From a bacterium (GTDB lineage: Bacteria; Patescibacteriota; Minisyncoccia; Phycocordibacterales; UBA12445): DNA of 44,195 nt. The notes below the pieces were generated by a model, which saw only the letters and a list, made by a program, of their open reading frames with translations, did not search any database and had not been told where the DNA came from. A program made the translations under genes and the position numbers. How positions within the stretch are numbered: position 1 is the stretch's first letter; each line of letters begins with the position of its first letter. Of this stretch, positions 1 through 8,007 are shown in pieces. Location of the stretch: the NCBI GenBank assembly GCA_030648005.1, contig JAUSIP010000008.1, positions 1 through 44,195 of the forward strand, given 5' to 3'.

Positions 1-469
1 TGATGCATGGCTGTCGTCAGTTCGTGGTTTGAACTGTTCCCTTAAGTGGGGTAACGAACGCAACCCTCGTCGTGTGTTATATATGTCACACGAGACTGCC
101 ACGTTTATCGTGGAGGAAGCGAGGATGACGCCAAGTCAGCATGTCCCTCTGATGTCCTGGGCTACACGCATGATACAATGGCCGACACAACGAGTTGCAA
201 CATCGAAAGGTGAAGCTAATCTTAATAAAGTCGGCCCCAGTTCGGATTGAGGTCTGCAACCCGACCTCATGAAGCCGGAATCGCTAGTAATCGCAGGTCA
301 GACATACTGCGGTGAATACGTTCTCAAGTCTTGTACTCACTGCCCGTCAAGTCAGGGGAGCCGGGAGTACCTGAAGCTCACATTTATGTGATCCAAGGTA
401 AGCTTGGTGACAAGGATTAAGTCGTAACAAGGCACGGGTAGCGGAAGCTGCTCGTGGATTATTTTAAAG
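1..469 (+). rRNA. rrs: 16S ribosomal RNA, 3' part (5' end outside window)
   Basis: The fragment begins near E. coli position 1045 and carries recognisable universal blocks: GGCTGTCGTCAG, ACGCAACCC, GGAGGAAG, the GCCCGTCA core of the decoding helix (342-349) and AAGTCGTAACAAGG (419-432). Helix 45 is intact (GTAGC-GGAA-GCTGC, 438-451) and keeps the two adenines methylated by KsgA. Gap-free alignment past helix 45 puts GGATTA (456-461) on E. coli GGATCA, then TTTTA (462-466) on the anti-Shine-Dalgarno CCTCC. The anti-SD is therefore absent. No CCTCC occurs downstream before the terminator, so a displaced 3' exon is not visible. Two bases in the decoding region also differ: T at 337 (E. coli A1396) and T at 341 (C1400). 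The 3' end at about 469 is inferred by alignment. Confidence 0.95.
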
Positions 470-679
470 GTAAAACGTTTCTCATCCTTCGGGGTGAGAG
501 ACTTACAAGGTTGATGGTCGCGCGGTCCGCAAGGACTTTGCGTGATTGAACTATGACTCTAACAGTTCCCAAAGGAGTTACCTGGTCAAAGGTATAAATT
601 GATATTAACTTGATCTACTTAGCGCTACTCCGGTGTCAAACCCGGAGAAAGAGCGGAACAAAAGAAAGAATGATATAAA
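470..679 (+). other. 16S 3' trailer without tRNA or 23S
   Basis: No tRNA, ORF or 23S start is visible. The stretch holds short hairpins (for example GTCC-GCAA-GGAC near 520-531 and CTCCGG/CCCGGAG near 630-650) that could guide 3' maturation of 16S. It runs straight into an intrinsic terminator. Confidence 0.6.
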
Positions 680-717
680 AAAAGAAAAGCTCTGCCCTAG
701 GCAGAGCTTTTCTTTTT
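680..717 (+). terminator. Intrinsic terminator of the 16S transcript
   Basis: An 18-bp perfect stem (AAGCTCTGCC / GGCAGAGCTT plus flanking A/T pairs) with a 3-nt CTA loop is followed by a T-rich run. It ends the rRNA transcript before any 23S gene. The A-run on the other side means it could work in both directions. Confidence 0.9.
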
Positions 718-752
718 AAGCTATAATATGATAAATATAAAGTTTTTATAAT

Positions 753-1316
753 ATGATCGCACACAAACATACAAATAATCTTTTTTTAGTAGATCTTGCG
801 ATTTTTATATTAAGCATCGCGGCGGCCGCTTTCTTGGTAAAGACCGGTATTTTGGTTAAAGTCCTAACTTCTACCAATGAGTTGGGGTGGGTCGGCAGCT
901 TTATTACCGGTATGTTCTTCACCTCCGTTTTTACGACAGCTCCGGCTATTGTTACCCTTGGTGCGATAGCTTCAGCCGGTTCAGTCATAAGTACGGCCCT
1001 CTTTGGATCAATGGGTGCCGTAATCGGAGACATGATCATTTTTAATTTTTTCCACGATAGTTTCTCCCCCCACCTGATGGAGTTTATTAACTACAAGGGG
1101 CTGGTCAAGAGGGCTAAGTTTATGGTGAGGTCGAGATTCTTCAGATGGTTGCCCGTTCTTGTTGGAGGGCTGATTATCGCTTCTCCGCTTCCCGACGAGA
1201 TGGGGATAGCCCTTATGAGCTTCTCGAAGGTTAAGCCTCGGTCGTTCGTTCTCCTCTCTTTCGCCTTCAACTTCATAGGCATACTATTAATAGGTCTGGT
1301 TGCTAAAACAATATAA
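753..1316 (+). CDS. Conserved-type integral membrane protein, possibly VTT/DedA-like
   Basis: 187 residues with about four to five hydrophobic segments (roughly 12-32, 48-75, 83-98, 130-150, 163-185). The C-terminal stretch SPLPDEMGIALMSFSKV followed by a last membrane segment loosely resembles the VTT/SNARE-associated (DedA) end of small membrane proteins, but I cannot confirm the family. A TATAAT lies at 722-727, giving an estimated leader of under 20 nt with no SD; another TATAAT abuts the ATG (747-752). The stop codon overlaps the start of the P-type ATPase by one base (TAATG), so the two genes are probably co-translated, and the protein may serve the same ion or membrane homeostasis role. 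Confidence 0.8.
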   Translation: MIAHKHTNNLFLVDLAIFILSIAAAAFLVKTGILVKVLTSTNELGWVGSFITGMFFTSVFTTAPAIVTLGAIASAGSVISTALFGSMGAVIGDMIIFNFFHDSFSPHLMEFINYKGLVKRAKFMVRSRFFRWLPVLVGGLIIASPLPDEMGIALMSFSKVKPRSFVLLSFAFNFIGILLIGLVAKTI

Positions 1317-3928
1317 TGGAGGGAGATTTTAAAAAAGAGATACAGCAGAGTTCGTTCTGGTCTTTAACTGCGGGAGAGACTATCAGGATACTCAAGACAG
1401 ATCCGAACAATGGCATTTCAGAGGATGAAGCGGAAAGGCGCCTTGAGGTCTTCGGGCCGAATGTTATTGAAAGTTCTAAGGGCACCGATGTTTTTTTTAT
1501 CTTCCTTAATCAGTTCAAAAGTCCGCTGATCCTGATACTGCTTTTTGCTGTTATTGTAACTATCTCTATCTCTCACTATCAAGACGCTATCTTCATTCTT
1601 GCCGCTGTGGTTATCAACTCGCTTCTGGGGTTTTATCAGGAGTACAAGGCAGAGAAAGCTCTGGCCGAGCTCAAGACCTATCTTAAGCTTCGGACGCGGG
1701 TTATACGAGGAGGTTTGGAGTATGAGATAGATGTTGCGAATCTGGTCCCGGGAGATATTATACGGCTTGCCCAAGGAGACCGTGTTCCTGCAGATGCGAG
1801 GTTGTTGTTCGTGAACGACTTACAGATCGAGGAGGCGATACTTACAGGGGAGTCCTTGCCTGTTTCTAAACAGGTCGGACCATCTCCGGCTGACGCGGTT
1901 ATCGGCGACCAGCTTTCAATGGTTTTTACCGGGACACTTATCATACAGGGAGTCGGTACCGCAGTTGTATGCAGGACAGATCTTTCAACAGAGCTGGGTA
2001 AGATTGCCGCGCTGGTCGCCAAATCCGAGAGAGAGGAGACTCCGTTGCAGGGTGCTATCCGGAAGTTTAGTGCCAATGCCGGGATTATATTGACCATCTT
2101 TACCCTGGCCATCTTTGGTATAGGGGTATATTCCGGTTACTCGCCTCTGGAGATGTTTCTGACCTCAGTAGCTATTGCCGTCTCTGCCGTTCCGGAAGGT
2201 TTGCCTATAGCGATGACCGTGATTTTAGCAATAGGCGTTCAGAGGATGGCCAGACGGAAAGGTGTTATCAGGAAGCTTGTTGCAGCAGAAGCGCTTGGGA
2301 GTACAACTGTCATTCTGACAGATAAGACCGGCACCTTAACCAAGGCGAAGATGGAGCTGGGTGAGATCTTGCCTATAGCGGGTGAGGAGGAGAGTCACCT
2401 GCTCGAGCTGGCTCTGCTGGGGACAAATGTATTGATAGAGAATAAGAATGATAACCCTCTTGACTGGAGGATGAACGGCCATATATTGGAGAAGTCGCTG
2501 GTGCAGTCTGCCGGGCTCCGGGGAATAACCCTCGATAAGGTTAAAAGCAAGATTTCTATTTTAAATGTCTCTTTCTTTAATGCGGTCAACAAATTCGCGG
2601 CCTCTTTTGTTCAGGAGGTGGGCAAGAGCATGATCGTATTTTTTGGCGCCCCCGACATTTTTATAGGGCATTCTGATCTCGATCCGATCCAACAGAAGGA
2701 GATGATGGAGAAGATAAACTCACTGGCAAGTTCGGGTAAACTGGTTCTTGGAGTAGCAACAAAAGAGGTCGAGCATCCGGGAGATTTTATTTTCCCTAAG
2801 GACTTGGAACTTAGCCGTCTTAACTTCAGAGGACTTATAACCTTGCGGGACCCGGTCAGACCTGGGGTTAAGGGCGCACTGGCCAGAGTAGAAGAGGCGG
2901 GTATAAAAACTGTTATTGTGACAGGGGATCACAGAGGGACTGCGGAAGCTGTTGCTCGGGAGGTCGGTATGCAGGTCGTAGGCAACTCTATTATTGATGC
3001 GGCGGAGCTTCGCGGCCTGTCGAACGCAGATCTAAAAAAGAGACTGACCGATATCCGGGTTATTGCCCGAGTATCTCCGCTAGATAAGATGATGATCGTG
3101 AAGGCTTACCAGGATATGGGAGAGGTGGTGGCTATGACAGGTGACGGGGTGAATGACTCCCCAAGTATTAAACAGGCGGATATCGGTATTGCAATGGGTT
3201 CAGGGACGGAAGTGGCTCGCGATGTGGCGGATCTTGTTCTTCTGGATGATAACTTCGAGACGATTGTCGCCGCCGTAGAAGAGGGCAGGCAGATAATGAA
3301 CAATATTCGCAAAGTGCTGGTCTACCTTATGTCCGACGTTGCGGACGAGCTCTTCTTGATTGGAGGTGCTCTTATCGCCGGTTTACCTCTTCCGCTCAGC
3401 GCCCTCCAGATATTGTGGGTGAATTTTTTCTCCGACAGTTTCCCGGCTATCGCTTTCGCTTTTGAGAAGAATATAGATGGTTTCTCTGGCGGTCCCAAAA
3501 GCATTAAGAACGGACTATTTGACCACTTGATGAAGTTCCTGATCTTATTTATAGGACTTTCTACAAGCGCATTCTTGTTTTTGATCTACTGGCTGTTGTT
3601 GCGTGCCGGTTACGCCGAGGATCTGGTTAGGACATTCATCTTCGCAAGTTTCGGAAGCTACTCCCTCTTCTTGGCGTTCTCGGTCAGGAGCTTAGAGAAA
3701 TCTATTTTTGAATACTCCCCGTTTTCAAACCCCTACTTGGTTGGAGGTACGATAATAGGACTGATCATGATGATATCCGGAGTCTATGTACCGTTCATGC
3801 AGTCTTTGCTAGGCACGGTGTCCCTGCCTTTCTACTGGCTTGTCGGCGTAGTCTCCATAGGAATGCTGAACATTGCCGGTGTAGAGTTTGGTAAGTTTAT
3901 CTACCGCAGAAACTATTTGGCTATTTAA
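1316..3928 (+). CDS. P-type cation-transporting ATPase, P2 (Ca2+-type)
   Basis: 870 residues with the full P2-ATPase layout. The N-terminal cation ATPase domain is followed by M1-M2, the actuator domain with TGES (about 176-179), M4 with PEGLP, the phosphorylation motif DKTGTLT (Asp336), the nucleotide-binding domain, the hinge motif GDGVND (near 609-614) and the C-terminal M5-M10. In M6 the sequence NFFSDSFPA matches the SERCA NLVTDGLPA segment, keeping the Asn and Asp ligands, and M5 keeps an acidic residue (SDVADE). This favours Ca2+ or a related cation exported at ATP cost; the ion itself is inference. It overlaps the upstream membrane gene by one base and carries no separate SD. Confidence 0.93.
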   Translation: MEGDFKKEIQQSSFWSLTAGETIRILKTDPNNGISEDEAERRLEVFGPNVIESSKGTDVFFIFLNQFKSPLILILLFAVIVTISISHYQDAIFILAAVVINSLLGFYQEYKAEKALAELKTYLKLRTRVIRGGLEYEIDVANLVPGDIIRLAQGDRVPADARLLFVNDLQIEEAILTGESLPVSKQVGPSPADAVIGDQLSMVFTGTLIIQGVGTAVVCRTDLSTELGKIAALVAKSEREETPLQGAIRKFSANAGIILTIFTLAIFGIGVYSGYSPLEMFLTSVAIAVSAVPEGLPIAMTVILAIGVQRMARRKGVIRKLVAAEALGSTTVILTDKTGTLTKAKMELGEILPIAGEEESHLLELALLGTNVLIENKNDNPLDWRMNGHILEKSLVQSAGLRGITLDKVKSKISILNVSFFNAVNKFAASFVQEVGKSMIVFFGAPDIFIGHSDLDPIQQKEMMEKINSLASSGKLVLGVATKEVEHPGDFIFPKDLELSRLNFRGLITLRDPVRPGVKGALARVEEAGIKTVIVTGDHRGTAEAVAREVGMQVVGNSIIDAAELRGLSNADLKKRLTDIRVIARVSPLDKMMIVKAYQDMGEVVAMTGDGVNDSPSIKQADIGIAMGSGTEVARDVADLVLLDDNFETIVAAVEEGRQIMNNIRKVLVYLMSDVADELFLIGGALIAGLPLPLSALQILWVNFFSDSFPAIAFAFEKNIDGFSGGPKSIKNGLFDHLMKFLILFIGLSTSAFLFLIYWLLLRAGYAEDLVRTFIFASFGSYSLFLAFSVRSLEKSIFEYSPFSNPYLVGGTIIGLIMMISGVYVPFMQSLLGTVSLPFYWLVGVVSIGMLNIAGVEFGKFIYRRNYLAI

Positions 3929-4011
3929 GGTATTGTCATTACTCGGTCTTGCTACCTTGTACTGCATTCGCTTTTTTGTTATAAATCTCTGATAGCCAGT
4001 TAAAACACAAT

Positions 4012-4023
4012 TAAAATAACAGT
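4012..4023 (+). promoter_or_regulatory. Leaderless-type -10 element of metK
   Basis: TAAAAT (4012-4017) ends 6 nt before the metK ATG, so transcription should start at or next to the start codon. No purine-rich SD is present. The rest of 3929-4011 shows no recognisable riboswitch. Confidence 0.65.
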
Positions 4024-5178
4024 ATGAAAATAGATTTTCTAGCATCAGAATCAGTGACAGAGGGGCATCCAGACAAAATTTGTGACCAGATTAGTGACGC
4101 TATACTCGATGCATACTTGCGGAAGGATCCATTATCACGAGTCGCTTGTGAATGTCTTATCGCTGGTGACAAGCTAGTGATCGCCGGAGAGATTACATCG
4201 AAAGCGAAGGTGGATGTGGAGAAGATTGCGAGGGGGGTTATAAAAAATATCGGATATGATGATGTGAAGAAGGGCCTCGACTATCGCACGGTTAAAATAC
4301 ACGTATTCCTAAACAGCCAGTCGCCGGATATTGCTATGGGGGTATCCAAGAACGATCCGCTTGACCAAGGAGCCGGAGATCAAGGTATGATGTACGGCTA
4401 TGCTACGAACGAGACGAAGACTCTGATGCCACTGCCGATTTTCCTCGCACATAATCTCGCCCGCAAACTGGCGGAAGTTAGAAAGAGTAAGAAGCTTAAA
4501 TTCTTGGGTCCTGACGGCAAGACTCAAGTCACGATGGAGTATCATGACGGCAAGCCGGTGAGGATCCAGAATATACTCATCTCTACTCAACACTCCGATG
4601 ATGTGACAACCGAGACAATCAGGAAGGCTTTAATTAAGGAGGTTATAATGCCGGTCATCCCTAAGAAGATGATGGACAAGAATACAGATATATTTATAAA
4701 CCCGACGGGCCGGTTTGTGATCGGCGGTCCGGCTGGAGATTCAGGTCTTACGGGTAGAAAGATTATCGTCGATACTTATGGGGGACTAGCGAAGCATGGA
4801 GGAGGAGCCTTCTCTGGCAAGGATCCGAGCAAGGTTGACCGCTCTGCTGCGTATGCGATGCGATGGGCCGCCAAGAACTTGGTGGCCTCAGGTCTAGCTG
4901 ACAAGGCGGAGGTGAAGGTGGCCTATGCCATAGGTATGGCTAAGCCACTTGCCTTCAATGTGAACACCTTCGGCACAGGCAAACTTCCCGATGATCAGAT
5001 CGCTAAAATAATGAATGAAGTTTTTGATTTCAGGCCGGCAAGCATTATAAAAGAATTAAAACTTTTGCAGCCAATCTACCTACCTACCGCTTCTTACGGT
5101 CACTTCGGTAGAACGGATATTAAGTTGCCATGGGAGGAGACAAATAGGGCAAAGAAGCTGGCATCATACCTTAAATAG
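4024..5178 (+). CDS. metK: S-adenosylmethionine synthetase
   Basis: 384 residues, normal for MetK. It makes SAM from methionine and ATP in the cytoplasm. Diagnostic motifs are all present: the N-terminal [17 protein letters not shown] block, [12 protein letters not shown] (about residues 116-127) and the P-loop-like [16 protein letters not shown] (about 258-273) that holds the phosphates. The start is fixed by the -10 element 6 nt upstream and by the usual N-terminus of the family. It is apparently a single-gene unit. SAM made here would feed methyltransferases such as RsmI (encoded at 10492). Confidence 0.97.
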   Translation: MKIDFLASESVTEGHPDKICDQISDAILDAYLRKDPLSRVACECLIAGDKLVIAGEITSKAKVDVEKIARGVIKNIGYDDVKKGLDYRTVKIHVFLNSQSPDIAMGVSKNDPLDQGAGDQGMMYGYATNETKTLMPLPIFLAHNLARKLAEVRKSKKLKFLGPDGKTQVTMEYHDGKPVRIQNILISTQHSDDVTTETIRKALIKEVIMPVIPKKMMDKNTDIFINPTGRFVIGGPAGDSGLTGRKIIVDTYGGLAKHGGGAFSGKDPSKVDRSAAYAMRWAAKNLVASGLADKAEVKVAYAIGMAKPLAFNVNTFGTGKLPDDQIAKIMNEVFDFRPASIIKELKLLQPIYLPTASYGHFGRTDIKLPWEETNRAKKLASYLK

Positions 5179-5190
5179 CACTCCACTTTG

Positions 5191-5264
5191 TGCGCATGCC
5201 AAGACTCGAACTTGGGACCTCGTCATTATCAGTGACGCGCTCTAACCACCTGAGCTACACGCGC
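5191..5264 (-). tRNA. tRNA-Ile (GAT anticodon)
   Basis: On the minus strand the acceptor GCGCGTG pairs with CATGCGC, the D-arm (GCTC/GAGC), anticodon stem CGTCA/TGACG with loop CTGATAA, and T-arm CCAAG-TTCGAGT-CTTGG are all well formed. The discriminator is A. The next bases are CAA, so CCA must be added enzymatically. It is convergent with metK. Confidence 0.95.
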
Positions 5265-5313
5265 AAATTCGTAAGCAATACAATAACAAAAAACAGTCTA
5301 TATTTCAAGGCTG

Positions 5314-5341
5314 TTGACTTAAATCTAAATAAGCTTAATCT
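5314..5341 (+). promoter_or_regulatory. Sigma70-type promoter of the 5379 gene
   Basis: TTGACT (5314-5319), 16-nt spacer, TAATCT (5336-5341). A leader of about 30 nt ends in a perfect SD AAGGAGG (5366-5372), 6 nt before GTG 5379. Confidence 0.65.
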
Positions 5342-5378
5342 TAGGGTAGTTTTGGTGTTTGAAATAAGGAGGTGTAGG

Positions 5379-5681
5379 GTGGTGAAGAAAAATAAATATC
5401 TGATTCATCCCTCTGATTTCGCCGGAAGGTTTATAATGCATGCGGCTTGGTACATTCTTAATAATCCGAACAAGAAGGAAGAAGCGAAGATTCTCGAGAA
5501 GATGATTAAGAAGATAAGGAGTGGCAAACGTAAGCTTAAGAAGCCACTCACTGTTAATGAAGTTCTTAATTTCGGAATCTGTTCAGAATGCAAGAAGAGA
5601 AGGAAGGTAATACAATTTGAGGAAGGAAAGAAATTTTGCAAGCGTTGCGGAGATAAATTTTTCTGTAGTGGAGGTCTTTAA
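5379..5681 (+). CDS. Small basic zinc-ribbon protein, function unknown
   Basis: About 100 residues starting at GTG 5379 (or 5382). The start is chosen because of the AAGGAGG 6 nt upstream; the reading frame stays open further upstream only because it runs through the antisense of tRNA-Ile. The N-terminal half is Lys-rich and helical (residues 25-60). The C-terminal half holds a four-cysteine zinc ribbon (CSEC...CKRC). Zn-binding and perhaps nucleic-acid binding are inference; no known family is recognised. The 5702 gene follows after 20 nt, so the two are likely one transcript ending at the terminator near 6004. It belongs to the SD-led gene class of this window. Confidence 0.7.
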   Translation: MVKKNKYLIHPSDFAGRFIMHAAWYILNNPNKKEEAKILEKMIKKIRSGKRKLKKPLTVNEVLNFGICSECKKRRKVIQFEEGKKFCKRCGDKFFCSGGL

Positions 5682-5701
5682 TATAAAAAAAGGGGGGTCT
5701 T

Positions 5702-5992
5702 ATGCAGGTATCCATACAGATATGTCTTAGAGATCTCAGTAAAACGCCATGTGATTTTATTGTTGAGACCCAGCGAACTTTCGACGACGAAGTAGATCTT
5801 ACTGATCTCGAAAAAGAGCCCGGTGCCTTCGAAGAGTTCATTCGCGAAGTTTGTAGGGTTTATCCCAAACACTTAAACTTGGATGTCTATATCGGTTGGT
5901 GGGGAAATCAGGGCACTTTCAATATCCCATTAGACTTCTTCCGGATGATCACTGAGTATGGCTGGCCCGTCACTTTCGACATTAACGACTGA
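5702..5992 (+). CDS. Small acidic hypothetical protein
   Basis: 96 residues, rich in Asp and Glu, no signal peptide or membrane segment. The C-terminal half (LDVYIGWWGNQGTF followed by a helix and a short strand) faintly resembles DUF4279-like immunity folds, but the protein is short and the match is not firm. It starts 4 nt after a G-rich SD-like run (AAAGGGGGG), lies 20 nt behind the zinc-ribbon gene and is closed by an intrinsic terminator, forming a two-gene SD-led unit. Confidence 0.65.
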   Translation: MQVSIQICLRDLSKTPCDFIVETQRTFDDEVDLTDLEKEPGAFEEFIREVCRVYPKHLNLDVYIGWWGNQGTFNIPLDFFRMITEYGWPVTFDIND

Positions 5993-6003
5993 TCTGATTT
6001 CAC

Positions 6004-6030
6004 CCCGGCACTTGCCGGGTTTTTGTTTTT
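6004..6030 (+). terminator. Intrinsic terminator after the 5702 gene
   Basis: CCCGGC / GCCGGG stem with a 4-nt loop followed by a run of Ts (6020-6030). Confidence 0.9.
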
Positions 6031-6042
6031 TAGACCGTTGGG

Positions 6043-6057
6043 TATAATATAAGCATC
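6043..6057 (+). promoter_or_regulatory. -10 element close to the 6058 start
   Basis: TATAAT at 6043-6048 ends 9 nt before the ATG, leaving no room for an SD; a leaderless or nearly leaderless mRNA is predicted. Confidence 0.65.
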
Positions 6058-7221
6058 ATGAAATCCAAAATAATCATCGTTACATTAATATTTTTGGCTC
6101 TAGGGTTGCCTGGTGTGTTTACGGGTAAGAATAGTGGTAATGAAGATGGATTAGCTGCTTCAGCGACGGCCCCGCTTACAGCCGAGGATCTGATTGGACA
6201 GAGTGCTATGGAGGTCAAGAATCCGCAAGTAGGTAGATCGAACAATGCCGTCGTTGCGAGTCAGGCGAAAAAAATAAAATTGCCGGTCATATGCCAGGGG
6301 AGCGAGAGTCAGATTTTTAACTGTTACCAGAAGCACTATAAGAATTTAGTTAAGACAAAGGGCGTGCAGGCGGCCTTCGCTGATTTGCGACAAAGGTATA
6401 ACGAGAACAGTTATGTCGTCTCGCAATGTCACCCCATAACTCACGTGATAGGCGATACTGCTGTCGAGAAATACCCGACCGCTTCGGAGGCTTACTTGCA
6501 CGGCGACAGCTTTTGCTGGAGCGGGTATTACCACGGCGTGCTGGAGGGGATTCTCTCCAAGATCGGGATGGATAAGGCGATCTCGGAGATGAATAACATC
6601 TGCAAGGATATTCCTGGCAAGTCTGTATACTCTTTTGATTATTATAATTGCGTGCATGGTCTGGGCCATGGCCTGATGGCCATCACTGATACAGAACTGT
6701 TTAAGTCTTTGAATCTATGCGATGGCCTCTCAGGCAGTTGGGAGCAAACATCTTGTTATGGCGGGGTATTCATGGAGAACGTAATTGTAGATAATAAAAA
6801 CCACTTCACGAAATATCTGAAGCCCGCCGAGCCGTTATATCCGTGCAATACAGTAGATGAGAAGTATAAAAGTGCGTGCTATTTAATGCAGACTTCTTAT
6901 ATGCTTAAGGTGTCAGGACAGGATTTTGCTAAAGTCTTCGCTCTTTGCGAGAAGGCTGATAAAAACTATATTCCTACCTGCTATCAGAGTTTAGGCCGTG
7001 ATGCTTCGGGGCATAGTATAAGTAATGTTATAAGTACGAAAAACAGCTGTTACTTAGGCAAGGACTTTTATGCTAAGTCCAACTGTATAATCGGTGCGGT
7101 CAAGGACTTCATATCTTACTTCCATTCTGATGTCCAGGCGAAAACTTTGTGCAATAGTCTAACTGATGACTTAAGGGCTGTTTGTCTAAGCACAGCTACG
7201 GATTACTATAAAACTTTTTAA
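6058..7221 (+). CDS. Exported Cys/His-rich protein, function unknown
   Basis: 387 residues. Residues 1-22 form a signal peptide or N-terminal anchor (MKSK then IIIVTLIFLALGLPGV), followed by a low-complexity linker to about 70. The rest contains a repeated pattern of Cys next to His: CHPITH (124-129), C153 with H159, CVHGLGH (198-204), C233 with a Glu-Asn pair (240-241), and many further Cys (263, 274, 297, 308, 331, 343, 365, 376). No CxxCH heme motif occurs. A metal-binding or disulfide-stabilised extracytoplasmic protein is inferred. I do not recognise the family. It is monocistronic with a leaderless-type promoter. Confidence 0.85.
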   Translation: MKSKIIIVTLIFLALGLPGVFTGKNSGNEDGLAASATAPLTAEDLIGQSAMEVKNPQVGRSNNAVVASQAKKIKLPVICQGSESQIFNCYQKHYKNLVKTKGVQAAFADLRQRYNENSYVVSQCHPITHVIGDTAVEKYPTASEAYLHGDSFCWSGYYHGVLEGILSKIGMDKAISEMNNICKDIPGKSVYSFDYYNCVHGLGHGLMAITDTELFKSLNLCDGLSGSWEQTSCYGGVFMENVIVDNKNHFTKYLKPAEPLYPCNTVDEKYKSACYLMQTSYMLKVSGQDFAKVFALCEKADKNYIPTCYQSLGRDASGHSISNVISTKNSCYLGKDFYAKSNCIIGAVKDFISYFHSDVQAKTLCNSLTDDLRAVCLSTATDYYKTF

Positions 7222-7246
7222 AAAAAAGGCCACTACTGTAGTGGTC
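7218..7246 (-). terminator. Terminator of the 7261-7884 gene
   Basis: GCCACTAC / GTAGTGGT hairpin; on the minus strand it is followed by a run of Ts (7227-7218). It sits between two converging genes. Confidence 0.8.
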
Positions 7247-7260
7247 TTGAACTCCTCTCT

Positions 7261-7884
7261 CTACTTGCTGTAACGGATTATTTCTCTGATCGCTTTCTCG
7301 CCATACTGAAGCCAGAGGAGAGGCGACTCACGGCGGTTCTTCCAATCAGGTGCAGGGCTTGAGCTATTTGTTTTAGGTAGTCGACTCATTACGAGAGAGC
7401 ATTCGAAAATTCCTTTTGGAGTAAGAATGATAACAGATGCCTCATCCCAGAATTTGTTATCTCTAGAGAGAATGATGCCATTCATGGCAATAGCTTTAGC
7501 TGTCTTTGCAGAATCGTTCTGAATACCAAAGAGTATGGTTGGGAAATCTTTGAGCATTTTTACTTGAGGCATTACAAGATTTTTTACAGCTATTGCTGTG
7601 TTTGTAAGGATTAAGTTAATCTCCTCAGTATACTTTTTGATTATTTTCTCCATTTCTTGTGCTGTGTGCCCAGCGACCCTAAAAAACCCGGGTGATACTT
7701 CAAGTAGATGACCTTCTTTTAGAACATCATTGAATACATCTTGAATTTCTCCATATTCAAAATTCCCGAAGATCTCTTCAAGATCTATTTTTATCATGAT
7801 TCGTTCTGGAGATATTGCCTTCAATTTCTCAAGTCCGCCTTCATAAGATCTGGAATAAAGTCTATCGTTGTAATCCCTGCTCAT
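7261..7884 (-). CDS. Hypothetical soluble protein
   Basis: 207 residues, no membrane segment or signal peptide. Alternating helical and strand-like segments; a helical stretch (about 75-100) and an IILTPKGIFECSLV strand segment near 150 are the main visible features. I recognise no family. The start ATG follows AAAGGAG by 8 nt. A TTGACA/TAGACT promoter and a perfect 15-nt palindrome on the -10/+1 region suggest repression by a DNA-binding protein. Own promoter, leader, SD and terminator make it a self-contained cassette. Confidence 0.75.
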   Translation of the reverse strand: MSRDYNDRLYSRSYEGGLEKLKAISPERIMIKIDLEEIFGNFEYGEIQDVFNDVLKEGHLLEVSPGFFRVAGHTAQEMEKIIKKYTEEINLILTNTAIAVKNLVMPQVKMLKDFPTILFGIQNDSAKTAKAIAMNGIILSRDNKFWDEASVIILTPKGIFECSLVMSRLPKTNSSSPAPDWKNRRESPLLWLQYGEKAIREIIRYSK

Positions 7885-7915
7885 TGCAGTCTCCTTTTGT
7901 CGAAGAACGCGAAGT

Positions 7916-7954
7916 GACTAACAGTTAGTCTAGAGAATAGTGGCTATTTGTCAA
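7916..7954 (-). promoter_or_regulatory. Promoter with palindromic operator-like site
   Basis: Minus strand: TTGACA (7954-7949), 16-nt spacer, TAGACT (7932-7927). The palindrome GACTAACAGTTAGTC (7916-7930) covers the -10 and the start point. The leader is about 35-40 nt and carries AAAGGAG. Confidence 0.75.
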
Positions 7955-7992
7955 ACGATCGGCCTTAAGCCATTTTGTTTCTATGATTTGTT

Positions 7993-8007
7993 TGTTAGTA
8001 TGTTGAA
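7993..8007 (+). promoter_or_regulatory. Extended -10 of murC, leaderless type
   Basis: TGT-TAGTAT (7993-8001) is an extended -10 that ends 6 nt before ATG 8008. Confidence 0.6.

Noticed and set aside
29-250. 73-residue ORF in the 16S region.
   Set aside because: It lies in rRNA.
4011-4019. TTAAAATAA before metK is an exact complement of the 16S tail UUAUUUUAA, suggesting a new SD-like pairing.
   Set aside because: The stretch is also the -10 box (TAAAAT) at the position seen for TATAAT, TAGAAT and TAGTAT in other genes; those variants do not complement the tail. AT-rich chance pairing is likely.
5190-5378. Open frame upstream of the 5379 zinc-ribbon gene.
   Set aside because: It runs antisense through tRNA-Ile and the gene's own promoter; SD AAGGAGG points to GTG 5379.
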